Shown: positions 9,101 through 14,180 of the stretch, piece after piece
How the letters are laid out: each line of letters opens with the position of its first letter
Numbering within the stretch: position 1 is the stretch's first letter
Origin: Thiopontia sp964344785
GTDB taxonomy: Bacteria > Pseudomonadota > Gammaproteobacteria > GCF-002020875
DNA: 24,807 nt
Reading direction: 5' to 3'
Assembly: GCA_964344785.1 (NCBI GenBank)
Contig: CAYFOR010000037.1
Coordinates: 1 to 24,807, forward strand
Position numbers and translations under genes: made by a program
The notes under the pieces: generated by a model
Databases searched by the model: none
Told to the model about the DNA's origin: nothing
Seen by the model: the letters and a program-made list of their open reading frames with translations, nothing else

Positions 9101-10460
9101 ATATGATGTAGTGGTAACAGCGACTGACCTGGGTGGTTTGAGTATTGATGCGGCCTCATTTGAAATTCAGGTTATTGATGCCAGCAAACCGGGGGGTAAC
9201 GAAGGTGGTGATGGCGGTAGTGGCATCAACGGTGGTTCCGATGGAGGAGACGGTGATGGTGGTGGCACCGGTACCGGTATCGATGGAGATGCAGGTGGCG
9301 GAGATGGCCCAGGTGTGCCTGGCACTGGAGAAAAAGGGTTTAACAGTGAGATTCCATTGCCGGATCCAGCTTCTGATGGCAGTAACGATGGTGGGTTAGG
9401 TGGTGGACTACCTGGTGATGGAGGTACAGGCACAGGATTTGGCGGTGGTACAGGATTTGATGGCGGTACAGGTACTGGTGGCTTTGGCGGTAGTGCTGGA
9501 TTCGAAGGAAATACAGATACGGGATCGGGTAGCGGCACAGATACGAGATCGGGTAGCGGCACAGGTACAGGATCGGGTAGCAGTACAGGTACGGGAACCG
9601 GTGGCGGCACCTCTACATCGGGTGGAATCAATGGAGGCACATCGGGAGGTGATGGAGGTTCGACGGGTGCTTCTGGTGGTGATACTGGAGGAGGCGAAAG
9701 TTCTACAGGTGGTGCGAATAGTGGAACCTTGGTAGGGCGTGATGGTGGAACAGCCGGAAGCGAAAACTCTGCTGGTGGAGATGGAACGGCAGGCGGTGAC
9801 AAGGGTACTGCAGATGCCGCCAATGCCAATCAGGATCTTGGGGGTGAGAGTGCAACGGCGACTGAGACTGAATCTCCGGGCAGTGGTAATGATGGAGGTG
9901 GTGAGGGGAATAGCGCAGACAGTAACAGCAGTGATCCAGCCTCTGTCAGTGGGCGTGGTGACAAGCCCGGTTCCACCCAGAACGAGGTGGCGATTGACCG
10001 TATCGATGTGAAGGTCGGCAGTAATGGTCAGGTCGAGATGAGTCAGCGTGATGACAGTACCGGTGGTGGCATCAAGTCGGACATGATGATCGTGGATATC
10101 ACCCAGCAAGGTGAGGTGTTGTCGATTGAAATTGCCGATTTCCAGTCCGCGGATGTGACTCAATACAGTGCTGTACTGCCGGATGGTTCACCACTGCCGG
10201 ACTGGATCTCTATTGATCCACAAACCGGAGCGGTCTCCGGTACCCCTCCAGAGGGTATTGAGCAGGTTGATCTGCAGATTGTGGCACTGGAGCAGGATGG
10301 CTCGGTGCGCATGCTCGATGTGCGTATTGACCTGACAGGTGAAGAGGGGGATGTCATCACTCTGGAAAACAAATTCACCACCTTTAGCGAACAGCTTGAG
10401 CAGGCCAGTGCGGAGCGTGATGACAATCTGCTCCTTCAACTGGTTAGAAAGGCGGCTTAG
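102..10460 (+). CDS. Giant modular adhesin-like protein with cadherin/VCBS/He_PIG Ig-like repeats, 5' end incomplete
   Basis: Probable secreted or cell-surface adhesin of at least 3452 aa. Modules begin with x-P after VNDA/TND-type linkers. Cadherin-like repeats run from about residue 69 to 1027, including a near-identical pair at 347-662. An unrelated domain occupies about 1028-1277. Four He_PIG/CADG domains cover 1279-1687, each with a form of LPxWLxFxxxTRTFSGNPP. VCBS-like and related modules cover 1805-2933, and a He_PIG-like module follows to about 3028. A Gly/Ser/Thr-rich linker spans about 3029-3297, and a last He_PIG-like domain spans about 3350-3413. Asp-rich DxDxD/DxDGD motifs fit calcium binding. 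The ATG at 102 is a poor start: it has no Shine-Dalgarno and no signal peptide follows. The frame is open from 42 with an in-frame TGA at 39-41, so the true N-terminus is upstream or frameshifted. The TolC fusion starts 43 bp downstream, which suggests one operon. Function is inferred from architecture. Confidence 0.85.
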   Translation: MQGSYNNVSSAIYINFQSSDPAYDNQPTNGDYYVQLFIYGSGAYVSENWPDWSNSTHTFVASSLTFNSAPTISGAPSDITVTEDIASNLDLSAITTADSDGDSLTMTLTVSEGTLTASSGGSVTVGGSGSSTMTLSGTAANINTFLDTASNIQYTSASDDSGDNAATLSVKVNDGTVDSSTSTVNLDITNVNDAPSFSSGATLSAVNEDVSSPSGATVSTLLNGNFSDSADSDSFAGIAVSADASNDSTEGDWEYSTDGSTWYDIGSVTTASALLLDTNATLRFVPVADYNGTPGSLTVFAVDNSSATTFTSGATRQTFDTMADDATSKVSTSGVSVGTSVTAINDEPTLSATGANPTYTEDGSGSTLFTGSTVSTVESGQSIASMKVTVTNVTDSTEYLIVDGTDVALTDGISGTSSSNSFGYSVSVSGSTATVTITKTDTAANYDTLIEGLKYKNSADDPTTGSSRVVTITELVDSGSSSGDNDNTAVLSVASTVTVAGLNDEPTLTATGANPTYTEEGSGSTLFTGATLSTIEAGQTLESMKVTVTNVTDSTEYLIVDGTDVALTDGISGTSSSNSFGYSVSVSGTTATVTITKSASTSVYDTMLEALQYKNSAEDPSTGSTRVITITELVDSGSNSGSNDSTAALSVASTVTVAPASDAPVVTAGATLSYTENGSAAAIDETITISDVDDTQIAGATVTISVGLTSGDTLGFTTQNGISGSYNSSSGVLTLSGTATVAQYQTALRTVTYSSSSEDPIASSSSRTISWVVTDADSDGAGVASSTAVTSTVSITATNDAPTSSDKTVSVNEDSSYTFTVSDFNFSDVDSADSLYMIEITSVPFVGRLTLNGATVSATNLIFASDITAGKLKFTPALNASGSSYASFGFKVQDGTEWASSGSTMTVDVTAQNDAPTSNANSITLNEEATHTFTSSDFPFSDVDSGAAIASVKIIALPGSGGTLSHSDSGAVSVNDVITIADINAGKLTYTDAAGYVNGGTDFMQFQVGDGTTFSDTETMTINITPSGGSETIDLSGSSINWDPVLVATEFDYDDDTQANKDGLDLVGDNDHPMLYTKYDSKGGGSESDDEIGFRIRIGEGKDNVAYFIAVDANADGAIDLLLSADKRNGGKGISIWEPGSGANNSPATTSFTEPSSQITYDISSSNYSFDAVNGTTDPAATDTDMDDGRSGTDYFVSFKLPFADFQSEMQRIAGISITKDSSMQYALITSTQDNAINGDIGGTSGNSSSTMTYAELGVWSGTLTPSTPPSEFNPYNHAPVVADAIADITLSDGGDWSFRFDSDVFYDTDGDTLSYSAKRTDGYPLPDWLSFDSSTRTFSGNPPESFKGQTLSIDLTADDGNGGTVTDTFTVTLPAETNNAPVLDNPLSDQTYAGSGEWSYTVPANTFSDPDGDPLTWSATQADGTALPSWLSFNALTRTFSGNPPGDTNDIFLKVTVSDGNSGSAFSTFHLEIDADTTNDTPVISNAIADQTFSGEGNWIYQVPTNAITDPDGENLTWSATQGDDSALPGWLTFNTSTRTFSGNPPHDASWLDLKVTGTDGSSETVSDTFRITFTSVNDTPTLENPISAQSFSGTGDWTFQFNSNVFSDVETNSGSYSSPDVISYTAALADGSSLPSWLSFTSATRTFSGNPSNGVGRLDIRVTADDGNGATVSDTFAAVFSGTNDAPSSSDNTVSATEDTNFVFSTSDFPITDLDNDEVNSVEITALESVGTLQFYNGSSWVDVTANQEISAYDIAANYLRFVPVADANGNSYDSFSYKVTDSQGISTSAYTMTINVTAVNDTPTLNAVTTITVTDTSSDDTYSDTAATLVSNDIDNDNSTLVYSITGQSSESNTISGTTYNRKLVGGYGTLYLGSSSGDYRYVVNDTAVEALKSDTSEYFTFNVSDGYLSASRTLTVSLVAANDTPQISATLTSNTYTDTAADDSWSSVAGILGSSDRDFGETATYSIVGQSSDSSQDGFTHSLAGSYGTLYLNSSSGAYRYDPTDSAIEALTSDATDSFTLRVTDGSSASDDQALTISLTAANDTPTLSASLTQSTFVDTADDDTFSSVSGSLTTVDRDSGASQTYSISGQSSDTSLSGYTHSKTGTYGTLYLNSSSGAYIYQPNDSALDGQSAGSNSESFTLSVSDGSLSDSKTLTIYAVGASDQPVITEGSDTETIAETDAALSTSGTMRVTDLDFADEVQLTRTVAASGNPSITISDSDLLAMMTVTPTTVLDNSSDITAQFNWSFNSGATTFDGLDAGRQLILTYTITATDTGTPTLTATDTVTITINGTDDGPTLGAVTSISYTDQAGDDSFAETSGTLDGGDLDVNATLTYSVLGQSSDTSRNGFTHSRSGTYGSLFLNSSNGNYLYVPDNTAIQALTSDSSEVFSVRVSDGTGTADRTLTISLTAANDTPELTASVESVTYTDTSATDSFVTTNGVLSTTDRDSGATQSYSVSGGSSDTSVNGYTHSKSGTYGTLYINSDSGAYSYIPNDSAINGLSAGSNNETFTLSVSDGSASDSVTLTVYAVGISDTPIITDAADTAGLTETDSGLTTSGSLTVSDLDTSDTVNLTTSLAVSGTGTTSTSSSDLLNMLSLSSSSILSNGSDVEASVDWTFDSGAVAFDELAAGETVILTYTITAADTGSPSLSDTDTITITITGTNDDPVISNGADTASISETDSAISASGNFTVVDKDVTDVVSVQTSLVVSGSSSLLDSSKPSDSTLLGMLSLDSTPVLNGSNDTVTLGWTFDSGNETFNYIATGETLILTYTIVVSDDDSSTSSDRTTVTVTITGTNDRPTAVVDTGTAVESGGTSNGSGGSDATGNVLTNDIELDTANEDTWSVTAFSFSGTSGSVGSELSGNYGSLTLNSDGSYTYAINESHSDVEVLRTAADTLTEVFNYTVQDAGGLNHSNTLTLTIEGINDRPTLTGSTVADDLKVMGASYSADASVLFADIDRNGESFTYSAANLPPGITIDSSTGVLSGGGTLPGKYDVVVTATDLGGLSIDAASFEIQVIDASKPGGNEGGDGGSGINGGSDGGDGDGGGTGTGIDGDAGGGDGPGVPGTGEKGFNSEIPLPDPASDGSNDGGLGGGLPGDGGTGTGFGGGTGFDGGTGTGGFGGSAGFEGNTDTGSGSGTDTRSGSGTGTGSGSSTGTGTGGGTSTSGGINGGTSGGDGGSTGASGGDTGGGESSTGGANSGTLVGRDGGTAGSENSAGGDGTAGGDKGTADAANANQDLGGESATATETESPGSGNDGGGEGNSADSNSSDPASVSGRGDKPGSTQNEVAIDRIDVKVGSNGQVEMSQRDDSTGGGIKSDMMIVDITQQGEVLSIEIADFQSADVTQYSAVLPDGSPLPDWISIDPQTGAVSGTPPEGIEQVDLQIVALEQDGSVRMLDVRIDLTGEEGDVITLENKFTTFSEQLEQASAERDDNLLLQLVRKAA
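1140..2087 (+). repeat. Tandem pair of 474-bp domain repeats in the adhesin gene
   Basis: Two consecutive units, 1140-1613 and 1614-2087, each encode a 158-residue module beginning EPTLxATGANPTYTE. They share long identical protein stretches such as KVTVTNVTDSTEYLIVDGTD and GISGTSSSNSFGYSVSVSG. They differ mainly at silent positions and in the region near SxYDTxxExLxYKNSA. This is an in-frame tandem duplication, younger than the duplications that made the other modules. Confidence 0.85.
3183..3935 (+). other. Unique ~250-aa domain embedded in the adhesin
   Basis: About residues 1028-1278 of the giant protein do not resemble the surrounding Ig-like modules. The stretch is rich in aromatic and acidic residues. 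It has a calcium-loop-like DANADGAID near 3435-3461, and the segments FRIRIGEGKDNVAYFIAVD and DYFVSFKLPFADFQ. It sits between the cadherin-like array and the He_PIG array. It could be a carbohydrate-binding or DOMON/CBM9-like beta-sandwich, but no family can be named with confidence from sequence reading alone. Confidence 0.55.
3936..5162 (+). repeat. Array of four He_PIG/CADG (dystroglycan-type cadherin-like) domains
   Basis: Modules start at about 3936, 4242, 4545 and 4842. Each has the pattern PxxxxxxxxQ/I, W-x-(Y/F), DxDGDxLxxSA in most copies, then LPxWLxFxxxTRTFSGNP. The last copy is longer, with an insertion around DVETNSGSYSSPD. The same signature recurs in the tail of the downstream TolC-family protein. 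Confidence 0.8.
5883..8114 (+). repeat. Three-domain super-repeat (two ordered copies) in the adhesin gene
   Basis: Copy 1 has modules starting at 5883, 6246 and 6609. Copy 2 has modules at 7002, 7359 and 7722. Module lengths are 121/121/131 and 119/121/131 residues. Within each copy the first two are VCBS-like (SGTYGTLYLNSSSGAY type). The third is different: it starts near ADTxxxxETD and contains (F/W)xFDSG or FNSG with LILTYTI-like strands. Both second modules end in YAVGxSD. The matching order indicates duplication of a whole three-module block. Confidence 0.75.
9186..9990 (+). other. Gly/Ser/Thr-rich low-complexity linker region of the adhesin
   Basis: About 270 residues dominated by Gly with Ser, Thr and Asp, roughly residues 3029-3297. 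It joins the last large Ig-like module to the C-terminal He_PIG-like domain. It looks like a flexible stalk. Although GGDGG-type motifs occur, there is no regular GGxGxDxxx nonapeptide period, so it is not a canonical RTX calcium-binding block. Confidence 0.8.
9519..9590 (+). repeat. Three tandem 24-bp repeats in the Gly-rich linker
   Basis: Units at 9519-9542, 9543-9566 and 9567-9590 share the core gatcgggtagcgg or a near copy, and each encodes 8 residues of Gly/Ser/Thr/Asp. The surrounding DNA (9420-9520) has looser ggtacagg(c/a) repeats. Such units are prone to slippage and in-frame length change. Confidence 0.8.
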
Positions 10461-10503
10461 CTGTCGGTTCGGATAAACCCTTTTGGATAATGAATCTATT
10501 GCA

Positions 10504-13446
10504 ATGAGCAAAGAGCCCCCCTCAATCTGGAACAAGAGTAAATTGAGTACGGCTGTCAGTGCAGCGGTCATCAGCATGTTGCTGGGTGGCTGTGTAGTGA
10601 AGCCTGACCCGATCAACACCTTGAAAAGCCTGCAATCGGTGAAGGCCGACATGGCGGTACTGGATTCTGAAAAGCAGCAGATCAACCGGGTGATCGACCT
10701 GCATGAGGCGATTGCTCGTGCGCTGAAACATAATCGGCAGCGTCGGGTCAGCTTGATGGAGAGTGCGCTGGCGACCAACCAGTTGGAACTTTCCCACTTT
10801 GATATGCTGCCGAAACTGACTGCCAAGGCGGGTTATAGCGAGCGGGATCGCCTCAAGCTCAGTTCCAGTGGTACCTACAGTACCTCTACAGGTGAATTTA
10901 CTCCGGTAGATCCCCCCTCCTATTCCGCCTCGGAGTACAAGGTGAACCATACTGCTGACCTGGAAATGACCTGGAATGTCCTCGATTTCGGGCTCTCCTA
11001 TGTACGTGCCGGTCAACAGGCGGATCGCTATCTGATCTCCAGGGAGCGTGAACGCAAGGCCATTCACAATCTGATCAGCGATGTACGCAAGACCTACTGG
11101 CGTGCGGCCTCGGCACAACGCCTGTTGAAGCAGATTGGGCCGTTGATGGAACGGGTAGATCTTGCACTGACCGACTCCCGTACCATTGAGGAGCAGCGAC
11201 TGCAGGCCCCGATTGACGCACTGATCTACCAGAGGGAGTTGCTCGATATTCGTCGTTCCCTGGAGTCTTTGCAAAATGACCTCAAGGACTCAACCGCCCA
11301 GCTTGCCACCTTGATGGGGATGACACCGAATGAGAAATTTGAGTTGGAGGGGATCGAGAGGAGTGGCTACAAGGTACTGGATGTTGCACTTGATGTTGAA
11401 ACTCTGGAAAAGACGGCCCTGGCCAAACGTCCTGAACTGATGGAGAGCCGCTATCAGAAGCGGATCACCCATGCAGAAAGTCGTGCGGCACTGTTCTCAC
11501 TGCTGCCAGGAATCGATCTCAACTATGGACTGCATCGGGATGAGAATGACTTTCTCTACTTCAATCGCTGGGCAGACTGGGGAACGAAAATCAATTTCAA
11601 CCTCTTCAATCTGATCAAGCTTCCATCCATACAGCGCAAGGTAGGGAGCGACAAACAGGTGGCCGATGCCAAGCGCCTTGCCCTCTCGGCTTCCGTGATC
11701 GGTCAGGTCCATCTGGCTGCGATTGCCTATGAGCAGGCCAAGCAGGAGTTCACCACCTCCAGCGAATATCTCAGTGTTGTTCAGCGCATACACCAACACA
11801 TGGCGCAGCAGCGTGAAGCGGAGCGTAGTGGAGATCTCACACTGATTCGGGAGGAACTCAACAGTGTGTTGGCCCAATTGCGAAGGGACGTATCCTATGC
11901 CAATCTGCAGAATAGTTATGGTCGAATCTTTACCACAGCAGGGCTCGATCCACTGCCAAACGAGATGAAGGATGATGAGATCGAAACCATTACTGCCGCA
12001 CTCAAGGTACAGTTTGAACGCTGGAAGAATGGTGAAGTCGGGCTGGTGGCTACACCGTTGGCCAATCAGATCAATCCTTGGCATGGTCCGGGTGATCACC
12101 GGTTTGCCTTCTCCGATGAGACCTTCTCACTGGGAGGCGAGGTGGCCTATCAGGCAACCATGAGTGATGGCAGTGAACTGCCCAAGTGGATGGAGTTTGA
12201 TTCAACTACCCGAACCTTCTCCGGTAACCCTCCGGCCACACTAAGCCAGCTTGATATCGAGATCAAGGCGGCCAACCAGTCGGGAGCCAGAGCAAGCGAC
12301 CAGTTCACCTTGTCGTTGGAGGAGACCAATGACCCTCCAGTAGGTGATGCCGGAGAGGTTCGGGAAGTTTCGGAAGATCGGGTACTCCAGGGTAATGTCG
12401 CCTCGATGGATGCAGATGGTGATCCGTTGACGATCCGTGTTGAGGATGGCGTGGTGCTGCCACCGGGCATGATGTTGCGGGAGAGTGGAGAGTGGATGAT
12501 CGATGCCCGTCATGGTGCCTATCAGCATCTGGCGGAAGGGGTACAGGAGACCCATGACATCCCGCTACAGATTACCGACCCTCATGGTGGGCGAGCCAGG
12601 GCAACCTTGCAGATCCGGGTTACCGGCAGAAACGACCAACCAGTGATTGAGAGTGTAATCAAGGAGTCCATTGCAGAGGATCAGAAAATTACCGGGCGTA
12701 CCATTCAGGTCAATGATCCGGATGATGGTGATCGCTTCAGTTTCAAGATGATGAACCGGCTAGCTCCTGCCGGATTCAGTATTACCGAACAGGGGGAGTG
12801 GGCATTTGATGCCTCGGCAGAACCTTACCAGAAGCTGGCAGAAGGAGATCACCGCACTCAGTTTGTAATGCTCAAGGCCTTTGACCAGCATCGGGCCGAG
12901 TCCTCTGCACAGATCCAGATGACGGTGACCGGTGTGAATGACAAGCCAATCATATCCGAAGTTGAGGATGTGCTGATCACCTTGGACCAGAGCAACCAGT
13001 TTACAACCACGCTACCAGATCACCTCTTTACCGAACTGGAGGGAGAGAAACTGAGTTTTGATGTCCACCAAAGTGGTTTCTTTGGCCGACAGCCGCTGCC
13101 GCAGTGGTTGCAGTTTGATGCAGAGTCCCGGCAACTCTCGGTGGCGAGCGAGGCAGTAGCCGAGGGGAGACCACACAGTGTCACCCTGCTGATCACGGCT
13201 TTCGATCCACACGGTGCCAGTGAGAGCAGAAGAGTACCGGTCACCATCAACCTGCCGGTTGATGAGCCGATTGAGGAGGGTGAAGGCGGTTCCGTGGAGC
13301 AGCCGGGGGTAGAACAGATTTCTGGAATGGACAGTGATGAGGGGTGGGCCATGACGGAGGTCACAAGGCCCGCTGCTGACTGGTGGCAAAGTGAGTCAGT
13401 TCAGACTGCAGTCCTGAAACTGGACCAAGGAGTCATTGAAGAGTGA
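10504..13446 (+). CDS. TolC-family outer-membrane lipoprotein fused to C-terminal Ig/cadherin-like domains
   Basis: A 980-aa protein. It begins with a lipoprotein signal peptide ending in lipobox LLGGC (Cys30). The TolC/OEP efflux-channel fold covers about residues 55-515, with two OEP halves marked by IDLHEAIARALKHN and LEKTALAKRPELMESR. The tail holds a He_PIG domain at about 530-608 with LPKWMEFDSTTRTFSGNPP, two VCBS/cadherin-like modules at about 611-812, another He_PIG-like module at about 813-915, and an acidic tail. Known TolC proteins are about 420-500 aa, so the tail is an extra ~450 residues. The ATG at 10504 was chosen because the signal peptide follows it directly; a TTG at 10483 in the same frame is an alternative. 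The gene lies 43 bp after the adhesin and overlaps the adaptor (GTGA). In TolC both termini are periplasmic, so the tail is expected in the periplasm (inference). Confidence 0.85.
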   Translation: MSKEPPSIWNKSKLSTAVSAAVISMLLGGCVVKPDPINTLKSLQSVKADMAVLDSEKQQINRVIDLHEAIARALKHNRQRRVSLMESALATNQLELSHFDMLPKLTAKAGYSERDRLKLSSSGTYSTSTGEFTPVDPPSYSASEYKVNHTADLEMTWNVLDFGLSYVRAGQQADRYLISRERERKAIHNLISDVRKTYWRAASAQRLLKQIGPLMERVDLALTDSRTIEEQRLQAPIDALIYQRELLDIRRSLESLQNDLKDSTAQLATLMGMTPNEKFELEGIERSGYKVLDVALDVETLEKTALAKRPELMESRYQKRITHAESRAALFSLLPGIDLNYGLHRDENDFLYFNRWADWGTKINFNLFNLIKLPSIQRKVGSDKQVADAKRLALSASVIGQVHLAAIAYEQAKQEFTTSSEYLSVVQRIHQHMAQQREAERSGDLTLIREELNSVLAQLRRDVSYANLQNSYGRIFTTAGLDPLPNEMKDDEIETITAALKVQFERWKNGEVGLVATPLANQINPWHGPGDHRFAFSDETFSLGGEVAYQATMSDGSELPKWMEFDSTTRTFSGNPPATLSQLDIEIKAANQSGARASDQFTLSLEETNDPPVGDAGEVREVSEDRVLQGNVASMDADGDPLTIRVEDGVVLPPGMMLRESGEWMIDARHGAYQHLAEGVQETHDIPLQITDPHGGRARATLQIRVTGRNDQPVIESVIKESIAEDQKITGRTIQVNDPDDGDRFSFKMMNRLAPAGFSITEQGEWAFDASAEPYQKLAEGDHRTQFVMLKAFDQHRAESSAQIQMTVTGVNDKPIISEVEDVLITLDQSNQFTTTLPDHLFTELEGEKLSFDVHQSGFFGRQPLPQWLQFDAESRQLSVASEAVAEGRPHSVTLLITAFDPHGASESRRVPVTINLPVDEPIEEGEGGSVEQPGVEQISGMDSDEGWAMTEVTRPAADWWQSESVQTAVLKLDQGVIEE

Positions 13447-14180
13447 ATGGAAAGACTTTCATATCAGCTGGCCTGTTGTTACTGATACCACTTTTGTCAC
13501 AGGCCCAGCCGTTGGAGACCCGTGGGGTGATTCAACCCTGGCAGCAGGCCACCCTCTCTGCGGAGATTGCAGCCAAGGTGGAACGCATTCCTTTCAGGGG
13601 TGGCGAGTCCTTTCATAAAGGGGATCTGCTACTCGGTTTTGAGTGCGAGATCTTTGAAGCACAGGTTGAGAAGGTGACTGCAGAGGTGAAGGCAGCGAAG
13701 GCCAAACTCGAAAATGATAAACGGCTCGATCAGATGCGCTCAATTGGAAAGCTGGAGGTGGTACTCTCCGAGGTTTCACTGGAGCAGAGTGAGGCTGAGT
13801 TAAAGATGGCCGATTTCAACCGAAAACGCTGTGTGATCCGGGCACCCTGGGATGGTAGGGTGGTAGAGCGTCTGGTGAATGAGCAGGAGAGTGTTGAGCT
13901 CAATCAACAACTGCTCTCGATTGTCTCCAGTGAGAAGCTGGAGGTGGAGCTGGTGACTCCAGGGGACTGGCTGCAATGGCTCAAACCGCAAGCACCATTC
14001 ACCATACGGATTGATGAGACCGGCCAGTTGATTGACGGCAAGGTGCTGGTATTGGGCAGTGTGGTCGATTCGACCAGTCAGACCGTGACGGTACGTGGCG
14101 AAATCGAGAACTACTCTCAGCTATTACCCGGCATGAGCGGTACGGTCATTTTCAACAGGGTGGATGAGACAGAGTATTAG
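13443..14180 (+). CDS. Periplasmic adaptor (membrane fusion protein), HlyD/RND type, small
   Basis: A 245-aa protein with a signal peptide (cleavage likely near LLSQA/QPL, residue 21). It has two lipoyl half-motifs (about 34-68 and 130-165) flanking a helical hairpin (about 70-128), then a beta-barrel part (about 166-238) ending LLPGMSGTVIF. This is the adaptor that bridges an inner-membrane transporter to a TolC channel. It is short for the family, which is usually 350-450 aa. The GTG start overlaps the stop of the TolC fusion (GTGA), and AAGGAG lies at 13427-13432. Its stop overlaps the stop of the convergent fumarase gene by 3 bases. No transporter follows it, so the partner must be encoded elsewhere or be absent. 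Confidence 0.85.
   Translation: MNGKTFISAGLLLLIPLLSQAQPLETRGVIQPWQQATLSAEIAAKVERIPFRGGESFHKGDLLLGFECEIFEAQVEKVTAEVKAAKAKLENDKRLDQMRSIGKLEVVLSEVSLEQSEAELKMADFNRKRCVIRAPWDGRVVERLVNEQESVELNQQLLSIVSSEKLEVELVTPGDWLQWLKPQAPFTIRIDETGQLIDGKVLVLGSVVDSTSQTVTVRGEIENYSQLLPGMSGTVIFNRVDETEY

Noticed and set aside
9167..9829. Proline-rich - strand open frame opposite the Gly-rich linker
   Set aside because: Gly codons read in reverse give Pro; it is a composition artefact.
9186..9990. RTX calcium-binding repeats
   Set aside because: Gly- and Asp-rich motifs are present but there is no regular nine-residue GGxGxDxxx period.
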